A program made the translations under genes and the position numbers. From Paraeggerthella hongkongensis (GTDB lineage: Bacteria; Actinomycetota; Coriobacteriia; Coriobacteriales; Eggerthellaceae), in the NCBI RefSeq assembly GCF_003340345.1, contig NZ_PPTQ01000017.1:1-64000 (forward strand): a DNA stretch of 64,000 bases, in the 5' to 3' direction. Of this stretch, positions 17,204 through 25,845 are shown piece by piece. The first letter of the stretch is position 1; each line of letters begins with the position of its first letter. Under the pieces are notes generated by a model. The model saw only the letters and a program-made list of their open reading frames with translations, was not told where the DNA came from and did no database searches.

Positions 17204-19696
17204 ATGACTGTTCCACAGTTTGAAGAGATGAAAATGCCAATCTTAAAACGCCTGGGCGAATTGGCGACGGGCGCATCGGCTTCGGCGGACGAGATGAGAG
17301 CATTCGTCATAAAGCACTTCGACCTTTCCGGCGAAGACGTCTCCAAAATGTGGAAGCGCGTTCCCGAGTATTCCGGCCAGATGCAATGGGCGTTAACCGA
17401 TATGGCGCACGCCGGTATCATCGAGAGGCCAGCACGCGGAAGATATGCGATTGCAGACGAAGGAAGGCGAATCCTCGAGAGTGGGGAAACCGACCTGTCT
17501 AGGTCTCACCTCAAAGAGGCATACCCGTCGTTTGCGGCGTTCGTGAGCGGCGAAAATAACGGTGCGGACGAAGAAGTCCAGGAAGGTAGCGACGAAGAGC
17601 CGCCAGTGAACCTCGGCAAGCTCAACGGGCTTATCGTCGGATACAGAAAGGCGCTCGCCGAAAACTGGAGTGGCGAAAGCTACAAGTGGAAGGCGGTGAA
17701 GCGCTTCCAGGACGAGTGGGACATCGATGCGGCTGATTTCGCGTCGATGCTCGACAGGGCGCTCGACGGGACGCATAACCTGCTCACGTCCGGCAACTAC
17801 TACGCGCGGAACATGGTGAGTGGATTCGCCCATGCGAACCCAGAAAAGACACGTGCCATGTTCAGGGCGCTCTACGACGAGGACGAGGAGCTTGGAGCCC
17901 GAATGGAAGCGTTCGCCGCCGAGGCGGAGACCTTCCGCGACGAGCCGACCTACGACGGTTGGAAGAGCACGTACCAAGACGCCAGGGCGATAAGCGCGTA
18001 CCTCTGGCTGCGATACCCCGACAAGTACTACTTGTACAAGTACACGGTCTTCCGCGACGTCGCGAAGGCGATAGACAGCGGGTTCGTGCCAAAGAAAGGC
18101 GGAATATCGAAAAATGTGCTCGGCGGATACAAGATGTACGACTATGTCCGCAACGTGCTCGCTGCGGACAGCGACGTCATCGCCACAGTAACGTCGCTAA
18201 TCGATGAAAACTGCTATCCAGACCCCGAGCATGTCACGCTCACCGCCGATTTCGGCTTCTACGCGTCCATATGTCTTCCCGACGAGCTCGAAGAAGATAC
18301 TCCTCCGCAGCAAGTCGATTCGGCGGAGAGTGCAAAAGACGATGACTCTTCTGGATATGCCTGGTTCCTCGGTGCGGCATACGGCCAAGGAAGCATCGAT
18401 CAAACTCCCCGTTTCCTGGAAGACGGCATTTGGGAGAACGGATACGACGACAAGTACCTCGAGCAGGTGAAGTCGATCAAGCCCGGCGATAGGGTCGCGA
18501 TAAAGGCAGCTTACACGAGGTCGAAGGATCTACCGTTCGAGAACAACGGCAACACCGCGTCCGTGATGATGATCAAGGCACGTGGCAGGGTCGTCTCCAA
18601 CGAGGGCGACGGCAGGACCATCTACGTCGACTGGGACGCCGGCTTCGAACCGAAGGAGTGGTTCTTCTACACATACCGCGGAACCGTATGGCGCGTCACC
18701 ACAGACAGCCCCTCCGGGAGCAGGCTCATCGACTTCACTTTTAGCGACCTTGCGCAGGACTACAACTGGTTCACCAGCGACCCCTACTGGTCCGATCGCT
18801 TCGGGGCGCCGGCCAATGCCGACACGGTCGACGAAGTGCCCGAACCGTACGGAAAAGACCGCTTCCTCGAAGAGGTCTTCATGGACGAGAGCGCATACAA
18901 CAAGCTGGTCGCGCTGCTGAAGCGAAAGAGGAACGTGATACTCCAGGGAGCTCCGGGCACGGGCAAGACCTTCGCGGCCGAGAGGCTCGCCTGGTCACTG
19001 ATGGGAGAAAAAGACGGTGGACGCGTCCAGATGGTCCAATTCCACCAGAGCACGAGCTACGATGAGTTCATCTGCGGGTACCGCCCTGACCAAGAAGGCA
19101 ATTTTGCGCCTAAGACCGGGATGTTCGTGGATTTCTGCGACAGGGCGGCGTCCGATCCCGACAGGCAATACTTCTTCATAATCGACGAGATCAACCGCGC
19201 CAACATCTCGAAGGTGTTTGGCGAGCTGCTCATGCTCATCGAGGCCGACAAGCGCGGCAAATCTGTTACTCTGCCCGTGGTGAACAGGACGTTCTCGGTA
19301 CCCGAGAACGTCTATCTCCTCGGAATGATGAACACCGCCGACCGAGGACTCGCGCTCATCGACTACGCCCTCAGGCGAAGGTTCGCCTTCTTCGAGATGG
19401 ACCCCGCCGTGGGCACGCAGAGGTTCGGAAACTATATCGAAGCTCTAGATAACGAGGAGCTTTCGAGGTTCGTCGACGCCGTCGCAAAGCTCAACAGCGC
19501 GATTGCCGAAGACGACGCGCTCGGCCGAGGGTTCCGCATCGGGCACAGCTACTTCTGCCTCCAAAAAGGGGCTACCGACGAAGACGTCGAATCCATCGTC
19601 GAGTACGAGATCGCGCCACTGCTCGAGGAGTATTGGTTCGACAACCCCAAGAGGGCTGAAGATGAGATCACGAAGCTGAAAGCGGCGATTGCATGA
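17204..19696 (+). CDS. mcrB: McrB-like AAA+ GTPase subunit
   Basis: An 830-residue protein. Residues 1-90 form a winged-helix of the Mrr_N type (MPILKRLGELATGASASADE, then ARGRYAIADEGRRIL). A middle region of about 140-560 is the variable targeting part. The C-terminal AAA+ domain has Walker A LQGAPGTGKTFAAERLAW near 583, Walker B FFIIDEINRANISKVFGELL near 660 and the McrB-type sensor LLGMMNTADRGLALIDYALR with RRRFAF. The McrB family forms hexamers that hydrolyse GTP and drive the McrC nuclease on modified DNA. Its stop overlaps the mcrC start by four bases. The DNA modification it senses is set by the unassigned middle region. Confidence 0.92.
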   Translation: MTVPQFEEMKMPILKRLGELATGASASADEMRAFVIKHFDLSGEDVSKMWKRVPEYSGQMQWALTDMAHAGIIERPARGRYAIADEGRRILESGETDLSRSHLKEAYPSFAAFVSGENNGADEEVQEGSDEEPPVNLGKLNGLIVGYRKALAENWSGESYKWKAVKRFQDEWDIDAADFASMLDRALDGTHNLLTSGNYYARNMVSGFAHANPEKTRAMFRALYDEDEELGARMEAFAAEAETFRDEPTYDGWKSTYQDARAISAYLWLRYPDKYYLYKYTVFRDVAKAIDSGFVPKKGGISKNVLGGYKMYDYVRNVLAADSDVIATVTSLIDENCYPDPEHVTLTADFGFYASICLPDELEEDTPPQQVDSAESAKDDDSSGYAWFLGAAYGQGSIDQTPRFLEDGIWENGYDDKYLEQVKSIKPGDRVAIKAAYTRSKDLPFENNGNTASVMMIKARGRVVSNEGDGRTIYVDWDAGFEPKEWFFYTYRGTVWRVTTDSPSGSRLIDFTFSDLAQDYNWFTSDPYWSDRFGAPANADTVDEVPEPYGKDRFLEEVFMDESAYNKLVALLKRKRNVILQGAPGTGKTFAAERLAWSLMGEKDGGRVQMVQFHQSTSYDEFICGYRPDQEGNFAPKTGMFVDFCDRAASDPDRQYFFIIDEINRANISKVFGELLMLIEADKRGKSVTLPVVNRTFSVPENVYLLGMMNTADRGLALIDYALRRRFAFFEMDPAVGTQRFGNYIEALDNEELSRFVDAVAKLNSAIAEDDALGRGFRIGHSYFCLQKGATDEDVESIVEYEIAPLLEEYWFDNPKRAEDEITKLKAAIA

Positions 19697-20748
19697 GCCT
19701 CACTGCCGAGGACACCGTCATAATCAAGAACATCTGGCACATGCTCGCATATGCGTACAAGGCGCTCGACGTCGTCGACTACGCGCGCATCGAGACAGAG
19801 GATTTCGAGGAGCTTGGCGACCTCCTGGGCGCGATCCTCGCTGCGGGGCTCGATGCGCAACGGTTGAGGGGCTTCGAGCACGGGTACGTCGAGGCGTACG
19901 AGGACCTTGCGGGAATCAGGGGCAGAGTCGATGTACCCGCAACGATGCGCCACAGGCTCCAGAAGCGATCGCTCGCAAGCTGTACGTACGACGAATACAA
20001 CGTCGACACTCTGAAGAACAGGATTCTCAAAACCGCGGCGCTTCGCCTGCTTGGCTCGGACGACGTGAAGCATGACAACAAAGTCCGCATCAAGAGAAAT
20101 CTCCTGATCATGCGAGAGGTTGGAACGGTCGATCCGGTGCAGGTCGACTGGAGGAGGCTGCGCTTCCATAGGAACAACCGATCGTACGAGCTGCTGATGG
20201 GCGTGTGCTACCTGATCCTGAACCAGCAGCTTGCCACGGAAGATTCGGGCAACACGCATTTCGCAAGTTTCGCGGACAACCAGCAGCTGCATTCCCTATA
20301 CGAGAAATTCGTGCTCGAGTACTTCAGACGACACCATCGGCATTTGCACGCATCAGCAAAGGAGATTCCCAGGCAAGCGTCTGAAGGCGCCCCAGGTTTC
20401 CTGCCACGGCTCCAGACGGACATCGCGCTTACGACCGAGAACCGCACTCTGATTATCGATACGAAATGCTACGGGCGGATATTGAAAGCAAACGCTTTCG
20501 GCAATGAGATTCTTAGCCCTGCGCATCTCAACCAAGTAGAGTCATATGTGATACACGAACAGTATGGCAATCCGAAAAAAGTCGATGGGATGCTTCTGTA
20601 TGCGCTCACTGATCGGGATGAAGAAAGAAACGAGCATTGGCAGGAAATCGGGATGGATCTCTACTGCTACACGCTCGATTTGAGCCGTGAGTTCAAGGAC
20701 ATCGCATCTCAGCTGGACAGAATCGCTGAATGCCTTGACCAGCAATGA
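19693..20748 (+). CDS. mcrC: McrC-like 5-methylcytosine restriction nuclease subunit
   Basis: A 351-residue partner of McrB. The N-terminal stretch IIKNIWHMLAYAYKALDVVD is characteristic of McrBC-associated McrC-like proteins. The PD-(D/E)XK nuclease core is visible as LQTDIALTTENRTLIIDTKC near 240-262, the D...DTK signature of McrC. It supplies DNA cleavage and stimulates the McrB GTPase. The ATGA overlap with mcrB implies coupled translation. No defects are seen. It ends 20 bases before the convergent MobC-like gene. Confidence 0.92.
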   Translation: MSLTAEDTVIIKNIWHMLAYAYKALDVVDYARIETEDFEELGDLLGAILAAGLDAQRLRGFEHGYVEAYEDLAGIRGRVDVPATMRHRLQKRSLASCTYDEYNVDTLKNRILKTAALRLLGSDDVKHDNKVRIKRNLLIMREVGTVDPVQVDWRRLRFHRNNRSYELLMGVCYLILNQQLATEDSGNTHFASFADNQQLHSLYEKFVLEYFRRHHRHLHASAKEIPRQASEGAPGFLPRLQTDIALTTENRTLIIDTKCYGRILKANAFGNEILSPAHLNQVESYVIHEQYGNPKKVDGMLLYALTDRDEERNEHWQEIGMDLYCYTLDLSREFKDIASQLDRIAECLDQQ

Positions 20749-20768
20749 GCGAAATGGTGATTGCGTAC

Positions 20769-21134
20769 CTATCCGCGCTCCAAACTAGAAATCGCCTCGT
20801 CTTCTTTGTCCAGCTGGCAAACTGACTTCCCGCCGATGCCCGCGAACAGGTCCGTGAGCAACTCAATCTTCGCAATCAGCCTCTCGTCGATGCTCGACCC
20901 GTCGCGCAATCTGCAGAGCTCCTGGTAAACCTCGCGCATCGAGTCGCTGAGCATCTTGTACGTGCGCAGGTCGGGCGCGACGGTGAACTCCTTGTCCTCG
21001 AGCTTCATCATGATGTACTCCTGCTGCGTCACGCCCGCCGCTTTAGCGAGCAGCTCGATGCGCTCGGCTTGCTCTCGGCTCACGCGGAAGGCCTTGGAGA
21101 TGGTTCTCTTCCTCCGGTAGTTGGGGCAGGGCAC
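20769..21134 (-). CDS. MobC-like relaxosome accessory protein
   Basis: A 121-residue protein starting with a GTG that abuts the integrase stop (TAGGTG), with GAGGAGG upstream. The N-terminal part, RTISKAFRVSREQAERIELL then AKAAGVTQQEYIM, is a ribbon-helix-helix of the type seen in plasmid MobC proteins, followed by a helical region. MobC proteins help relaxase nick oriT. No relaxase is nearby, so it may allow mobilisation by a co-resident conjugative element, or act as a regulator of the integrase operon. The assignment rests on fold-level similarity. Confidence 0.6.
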   Translation of the reverse strand: MPCPNYRRKRTISKAFRVSREQAERIELLAKAAGVTQQEYIMMKLEDKEFTVAPDLRTYKMLSDSMREVYQELCRLRDGSSIDERLIAKIELLTDLFAGIGGKSVCQLDKEDEAISSLERG

Positions 21135-22412
21135 CTAGAACCCTCCTCTCTCGCCGTCGAGCACATCGGCCATCTCGGCCTGCACCGTGGGGAACAGGTG
21201 CGCGTAGCGGAACGTGATGTCGGTCGCCTCGTGGCCCATGCGGTCCGCGATGGCAAGCGCGGTAAAGCCCTTGTCGATGAGCAGGCTCACGTGGCTGTGG
21301 CGGAGGTCGTGCACGCGGATCTTCTTCACACCGCTCTTCTTGCACCCCTGCTGCATGGCGCGGTAGATGTGCGACTTGGTGACGGGGAACATACGGTCGT
21401 TCGCCTTGATGTCAGCGTTTCTCCCCAGGTAGTCGACAATCTCCTCCATGAGGAACTTCGGCAGCTTGATGGTGCGGATGGACTTGGGTGTCTTGGGGTC
21501 GGTGATGACGTCGCGACCTTTCAGCCGCTGATAAGACTTGTCGATGCGCATCGTGGACCTCTCGAAGTCGAACGCGGACGACATCAGCGCCAGCAGCTCG
21601 CCCTCGCGGATGCCGGTCCAGTACAGAATCTCGAACATCAGAAACGCGCGGGGCGACCCCATCATTTCGTCGGCGAACCTGAGGTACTCCTGCTTGGTCC
21701 AGAAGTTCATCTCGCCGGTCTTCTTGCTGCCCATCTTCATAGTGCGCACCGCCGGGTTGGGGTGCAGGTCGTAGTAGCGCGACGCGTGGTTGAGTATCGC
21801 CGTGAGTTGGTTGTTGACGGCGCGCAGGTAGGCTCCCTTGTAGAGGCTGCCGTCTTCCTTCTTCGCCGCCATGAGCTCGTTCTGCCAGCGAACGATGTCG
21901 ATGCTCTCGATGTCGCACATGCGGTAGTTCTTGAAGTACGGCATGACCTTGTTCTTGACCATGTACTCCTTGCTGACCCAGGTGTTCTCGCGCAGGCGCG
22001 GCATCACATCGTGCCTGTACACCTCGAAGAACTTCTCGAAGGTAATCTCCATGGTGATGCCGGCGGACGCGATGAAGTCGTCCTCCCACGCCTGGGCCTC
22101 CTCAGCGGTGGTGAAGCCGCGCTTGCACTTGTGCACCTCGTCGCCGAACCTGTCCTTGCACCTGAACTGCGTGTACCAGGTCCCGTTGGCTGACTGCTTA
22201 ACGGCCATCGTTCGCCCCCCCCCTTTTTTTTTCTTCCCAAAGTACGTCTGCTCGAAGAGCTCCTTGCTCACGCGGCCCGTGATGACCTTGCAACCGCGTG
22301 CCTCCATCTCGTCGTTGAGCTCGCGGATGATCTTGTACGCCGTGGTGCGGCACACGCCGAGCCTCTCGGCCACTTCTTTGGAGTCGACCATCCTCGTTGT
22401 CAATCCGCTCAT
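21135..22412 (-). CDS. Tyrosine integrase with N-terminal HTH joined through an A9G9 tract
   Basis: A 425-residue protein from the ATG at 22412 (AGGAGG six bases upstream). Residues 1-60 are an excisionase-like helix-turn-helix (VDSKEVAERLGVCRTTAYKI). Then comes KKKKGGGRT encoded by A9G9, then an ATG (MAVKQSANGTWYTQFRCKDR) that could start a separate integrase. The integrase has a DNA-binding N-terminal region, SAM-like domain (ITFEKFFEVYRHDVMPRLRE) and catalytic motifs GIREGELLALM, VHDLRHSHVSLLI and MGHEATDITFRYAHL. In related islands these are commonly two genes. A slip of one base in the tract would separate them, so the fused product may be one of several phase states. Confidence 0.85.
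   Translation of the reverse strand: MSGLTTRMVDSKEVAERLGVCRTTAYKIIRELNDEMEARGCKVITGRVSKELFEQTYFGKKKKGGGRTMAVKQSANGTWYTQFRCKDRFGDEVHKCKRGFTTAEEAQAWEDDFIASAGITMEITFEKFFEVYRHDVMPRLRENTWVSKEYMVKNKVMPYFKNYRMCDIESIDIVRWQNELMAAKKEDGSLYKGAYLRAVNNQLTAILNHASRYYDLHPNPAVRTMKMGSKKTGEMNFWTKQEYLRFADEMMGSPRAFLMFEILYWTGIREGELLALMSSAFDFERSTMRIDKSYQRLKGRDVITDPKTPKSIRTIKLPKFLMEEIVDYLGRNADIKANDRMFPVTKSHIYRAMQQGCKKSGVKKIRVHDLRHSHVSLLIDKGFTALAIADRMGHEATDITFRYAHLFPTVQAEMADVLDGERGGF
22215..22232 (-). repeat. A9G9 homopolymer pair inside the integrase gene
   Basis: Nine C followed by nine T on the plus strand, read as A9G9 in the gene. It sits exactly at the junction of the HTH and integrase domains, and the G9 lies six bases before an in-frame ATG, where it could also act as a ribosome-binding site. 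A tract like this is prone to replication and transcription slippage. Confidence 0.85.
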
Positions 22413-22427
22413 GTAATACCTCCTAGC

Positions 22428-22496
22428 GTTCATATATGAACGGTTTTACAATTGCATAGTAATAGTTCATATCTGAACGGTCAATATATACCGTTC
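22428..22496. promoter_or_regulatory. Divergent promoter with three palindromic operators
   Basis: Between the minus-strand integrase operon and the plus-strand XRE gene lie a perfect GTTCATATATGAAC (22428-22441), an imperfect GTTCATATCTGAAC near 22465-22478, and GAACGGT/ACCGTTC arms around eight bases (22475-22496). All share GAAC half-sites, suggesting one repressor, probably the XRE protein, controls both directions. A TATAGT -10-like box follows. Confidence 0.65.
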
Positions 22497-22679
22497 ATTT
22501 TCGTGCTATAGTTTTCACATGTTTCAAACAGTGCGCGGAATGCTAGGCCAGGAGGAAGACTTGAAGACCGGCGACCTCATCAAGAAGTACAGGAAGATGC
22601 GCGGCATGGCGCAGAAGCAGCTCGCCGCCGAGTGCGGGCAGACCGATTCCGCCATCCGCAACTACGAGCTCGGCAACAG
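22475..22679 (+). repeat. 205-bp direct repeat, copy 1
   Basis: Covers the GAACGGT operator, promoter and the first 39 codons of the XRE gene. It is nearly identical to 25639-25845, with a few substitutions and a two-base difference in the AT spacer of the operator. The repeats bracket the PHP-ATPase cargo. Confidence 0.9.
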
Positions 22680-22890
22680 CTGTGCTATGTCTCAAAAGGT
22701 CGATGCTGTTTTGAAGCACTACGGGGCCCGCTACAGCAAACACATGAGCCCAAAACGCTTCCCCCTCAACGGAATCAGAGCCGACGTCAATGTGGTTCGA
22801 GCAAACCACGTGCTTGCAAAAGAAGTCATCCCGACGCCCAGCATAACCAGAACTCACCTGCCAGTCGGTCGATTGATTGAAGGGAATTAG
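22561..22890 (+). CDS. Truncated XRE-family regulator (N-terminal copy)
   Basis: From the TTG at 22561 (AGGAGG five bases upstream) the first 39 residues are the XRE helix-turn-helix (LIKKYRKMRGMAQKQLAAEC, then GQTDSAIRNYELGN). After the repeat ends at 22679 the frame continues into unrelated sequence for about 70 residues and stops at 22890, ten bases ahead of the PHP-ATPase gene. An ATG at 22519 lacks a ribosome site. The HTH could still bind the shared operators and might act as a short dominant repressor; the tail has no recognised domain. It is likely a by-product of cargo insertion. Confidence 0.6.
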   Translation: MKTGDLIKKYRKMRGMAQKQLAAECGQTDSAIRNYELGNSCAMSQKVDAVLKHYGARYSKHMSPKRFPLNGIRADVNVVRANHVLAKEVIPTPSITRTHLPVGRLIEGN

Positions 22891-22900
22891 GAGGTTCACC

Positions 22901-25330
22901 GTGGTAAAAAACGACAATTCTTCTGATGCTAACCTCATAAGACGCGAGAGCAGCGAATGCATCGTAATGTCTGCATTGAAGGTGGACTTCCATATACATT
23001 CTTCCGCCTCCGCGCATAAGGACGGTAAGAAAGTTAAGGAAAATAGCATCGAAAACATCGATGATCTGATTAAAGGATTGGTCGAAAATGATGTAAATAT
23101 GTGCGCCATTACAGATCACGACATTTTCGATCCTGTCCTATACCAAAGACTCAAGGTGGAGGAAACTAGCGCGAACTGCATCAAGAAAGTCCTTCCTGGT
23201 GTTGAATTCACCGTTTCTTTCTCTGATATTGGAGGAAGGGGCGTACCGGTTCACGTCGTCACCATTTTTGACGACACCGATAAGGATATAGCCGAGCGTA
23301 TCATTGGCGCGATTCCCGTTAGAAACGGGAAGCCGGACTACGATGATGGCAGCTCCTTTTCAGAGCAGCGCTACTGGGGCATCATTAGAGAAATTGACAC
23401 AAACGTAGTGCTAATCGCTCATCAGAAGAATTCCCTCAACTCTCCTAACGGACCGAAAAAGGACGATGCGAACAGTGTCGGCGAGGAGGGGTTCAACGAG
23501 TTTCTCTTCATGGATTATTTCGAGGCCTACGAATACAAGAACCGCAAGAACGAGATACACAACAAGAACTACGTATACGAAACCGACACGAGGGAGAAGC
23601 TCAGATTCATTACAGGTACAGATTGTCATTCGTGGAGCCTCTATCCCTACACGAAAGGCGAGAACGCACCGTATGCGTTCACGTATTTACGCTGCCTTCC
23701 GACCTTCAAGGGGCTCGCAATGGCAATTACGGACGCGGGCAGAATAAGGCTGACTGACAACTTCTTTGGAGCTGGGTCAAAGACCCTCAAGGAGATCTCT
23801 GTTAACGTCAATGGCACCGATGTAACTATCCCCCTTTCCCCTGGAATCAACGCCATCATAGGAGACAACTCAATAGGAAAGTCGCTCTTGATCAGCAAAC
23901 TCGCTTCATACGAGAGGGTCGATTCAAAAAAGAAATCGGGATATGAGGCTTACCTTGCAAAAAACAACGTCGTCGTACGCACCGTAATACCCCCTGGTGA
24001 CCTATACAAGATCGATTATCAAGGAGACATTAGGAGACACTTCGAGGAGCTTTCCGGAGGAAGGGCAGATAGCGTGCTCGCGGAGCATTTCCCTGATCCA
24101 GTCGACCCATCTCCCTACATCGAGAAGGCCAAAATCGAAATCGGAAAGTACGTCGCAGCCGTTCGAGGATCTATCGAGTACCAGGAAAAACTTTCCTCCC
24201 TTGGTACGTTCACTATCCCGCCCAAGATGGATTCTTCGGCGCAAGGAAGCGTTAAATTTACTGCCCCCGTGAAGAGAGGCGAGACAAAGGGCCACAGCGA
24301 AGTCGTTAGCGGCATCAAGGCGATTCGGGCTTCGTTGCGTAAGCTGCAAGGTGAGCACAAGGGAATACTGGAACAGGAGGATCTCGATTCTTTCAAGACG
24401 ATTGAAGCCGAGTTGAAGAGCATGGAAAACCGGCATCAATCCAGGTTCGAGAAAATTGCACGCGAAAACGCCGTGATAAGCGCCGTCAACGCCAGCGTAA
24501 CAGAGTTCAAGAAAGCCGCTCGAAGGAGACAGACCGACTCGGAAAACGTCCAGCAGGATTTCCTGAGTGACAAGACATTAGCTATCGACCGAATCGCCGA
24601 CCTTGTTGTTCGTGCGAGAGGCGTAAAGCCCTTTAGGTTTGACTTCGAACCTGTGCCGATCGACCCAAACAAGAACCCTGTAGGACGGTATGTCTTCGTT
24701 TCCAAGCTAGGCGAGAGAGAGCTTTCACCAAAATTGTTGGAGAAAGCTGTCGCGAAAGTTCACAAGTCAGGGCGATCGTTCGATATGCAAAAAGTGACAG
24801 AAAAGGAGCTTGAAGACACTATTGTCACCTGTCAGCCAGGCACTCAGTCTTTGATTGACTACTACGAGAGCCGGATTGTTAAGGAACTCGAGTCATTTCT
24901 GTCGGAAGGAAAAGCGATTACCAGGGACGGAGACGATGTATTCTCCGAGCTGTCCCAGGGATACAACGCGCAGATTTACTTCGCACTGCTGGCGGACATG
25001 GGACAAAGCAGAGGCGTGTATCTAGTCGACCAGCCGGAAGACCAGATATCCCAGAAGGCAATCAAGAGAGCTGTTCTGGAGGATTTCAGAGACCTTGCCC
25101 AGTACAGGCAGGTCATTCTTGTTACCCACAACCCCCAATTCCTCATCAATCTGGATGTTGACAACGTCATCTTCCTGAGCTGGGGCGATGACGGCCGGTT
25201 AAGGGTTCAGTATGGCGCCCTCGAATACGAGTGTGAGGATTACAAGATTCTCGATGTCGTTGCAGAGAATATCGATGGCGGCTTGGAGACGATCAAGAAA
25301 AGGATGAAGAGATATGAAAAAGCATATTAG
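22901..25330 (+). CDS. PHP-domain phosphoesterase fused to SMC-like ATPase
   Basis: An 809-residue protein from the GTG at 22901, with TAGGAGG seven bases upstream. The PHP metal-binding domain opens VDFHIHSSAS (29-37) and continues with AITDHDIF (about 69-76), LPGVEF and FITGTDCHSWS, giving the expected His/Asp/Glu ligands. An ABC/SMC-type ATPase follows: Walker A INAIIGDNSIGKSLLISKL near 317-335, a long coiled-coil insert (about 400-560), and Walker B GVYLVDQPEDQ near 705 with VILVTHNPQFLINL. This resembles the TrlF-like PHP-ATPases and, in layout, RloC/PrrC-type defence ATPases. The nucleic-acid substrate is unknown. A small gene overlaps its 3' end. Confidence 0.85.
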   Translation: MVKNDNSSDANLIRRESSECIVMSALKVDFHIHSSASAHKDGKKVKENSIENIDDLIKGLVENDVNMCAITDHDIFDPVLYQRLKVEETSANCIKKVLPGVEFTVSFSDIGGRGVPVHVVTIFDDTDKDIAERIIGAIPVRNGKPDYDDGSSFSEQRYWGIIREIDTNVVLIAHQKNSLNSPNGPKKDDANSVGEEGFNEFLFMDYFEAYEYKNRKNEIHNKNYVYETDTREKLRFITGTDCHSWSLYPYTKGENAPYAFTYLRCLPTFKGLAMAITDAGRIRLTDNFFGAGSKTLKEISVNVNGTDVTIPLSPGINAIIGDNSIGKSLLISKLASYERVDSKKKSGYEAYLAKNNVVVRTVIPPGDLYKIDYQGDIRRHFEELSGGRADSVLAEHFPDPVDPSPYIEKAKIEIGKYVAAVRGSIEYQEKLSSLGTFTIPPKMDSSAQGSVKFTAPVKRGETKGHSEVVSGIKAIRASLRKLQGEHKGILEQEDLDSFKTIEAELKSMENRHQSRFEKIARENAVISAVNASVTEFKKAARRRQTDSENVQQDFLSDKTLAIDRIADLVVRARGVKPFRFDFEPVPIDPNKNPVGRYVFVSKLGERELSPKLLEKAVAKVHKSGRSFDMQKVTEKELEDTIVTCQPGTQSLIDYYESRIVKELESFLSEGKAITRDGDDVFSELSQGYNAQIYFALLADMGQSRGVYLVDQPEDQISQKAIKRAVLEDFRDLAQYRQVILVTHNPQFLINLDVDNVIFLSWGDDGRLRVQYGALEYECEDYKILDVVAENIDGGLETIKKRMKRYEKAY

Positions 25331-25604
25331 TCTTGATGTTCGAGAAGACGCCTATCTGTTCAAAATGAAAGAAGAGTCAGGCGGCGAAGCGGCCGAGTTC
25401 TTGATCGGGAGGCCAGCGCTCGAGTTCAACACCACCGACTATTACAAGACGTTTTTCAAAGACTACACGGAAGGATGCGAGTTTGAATTCCAGGAAGAGG
25501 ACGCCGACTGGGACAAAGAAACGTCATACGTCTACGGTGTTGTGAAAGAGATATCAGAAGGGGTTTGCGAGAAACTCTCTCAAAGCGAAGAGGCGAAAGC
25601 TTAG
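25314..25604 (+). CDS. Small acidic partner of the PHP-ATPase
   Basis: A 96-residue acidic protein overlapping the PHP-ATPase stop by 17 bases, so translation is coupled. The start ATG has GGATGAAGAG just upstream. The sequence begins MKKHISLDVREDAYLFKMKE and is rich in Asp/Glu (TEGCEFEFQEEDADWDKET). I recognise no domain. The acidity and position would suit an inhibitor, DNA mimic or regulatory subunit of the ATPase; this is inference. Confidence 0.7.
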   Translation: MKKHISLDVREDAYLFKMKEESGGEAAEFLIGRPALEFNTTDYYKTFFKDYTEGCEFEFQEEDADWDKETSYVYGVVKEISEGVCEKLSQSEEAKA

Positions 25605-25638
25605 CAGCGCACCTATTCGGTTCATAGCGTACGCATTT

Positions 25639-25845
25639 GAACGGTCAATATATATACCGTTCACTTTCGTGCTATAGTTTTCACATGTTTCAGACGATGT
25701 GCGGAATGCTAGGCCAGGAGGAAGACTTGAAGACCGGCGACCTCATCAAGAAGTACAGGAAGATGCGCGGCATGACGCAGAAGCAGCTCGCCGCCGAGTG
25801 CGGGCAGACCGATTCCGCCATCCGCAACTACGAGCTCGGCAACAG
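25639..25845 (+). repeat. 205-bp direct repeat, copy 2
   Basis: Matches 22475-22679. Here the operator arms GAACGGT/ACCGTTC are separated by ten rather than eight bases, and the repeat is followed by the natural continuation of the regulator gene. Confidence 0.9.

Noticed and set aside
22681-22890. Tail of the truncated XRE gene as a separate functional domain
   Set aside because: It begins exactly where the repeat ends and resembles nothing known; more likely read-through into insert sequence.
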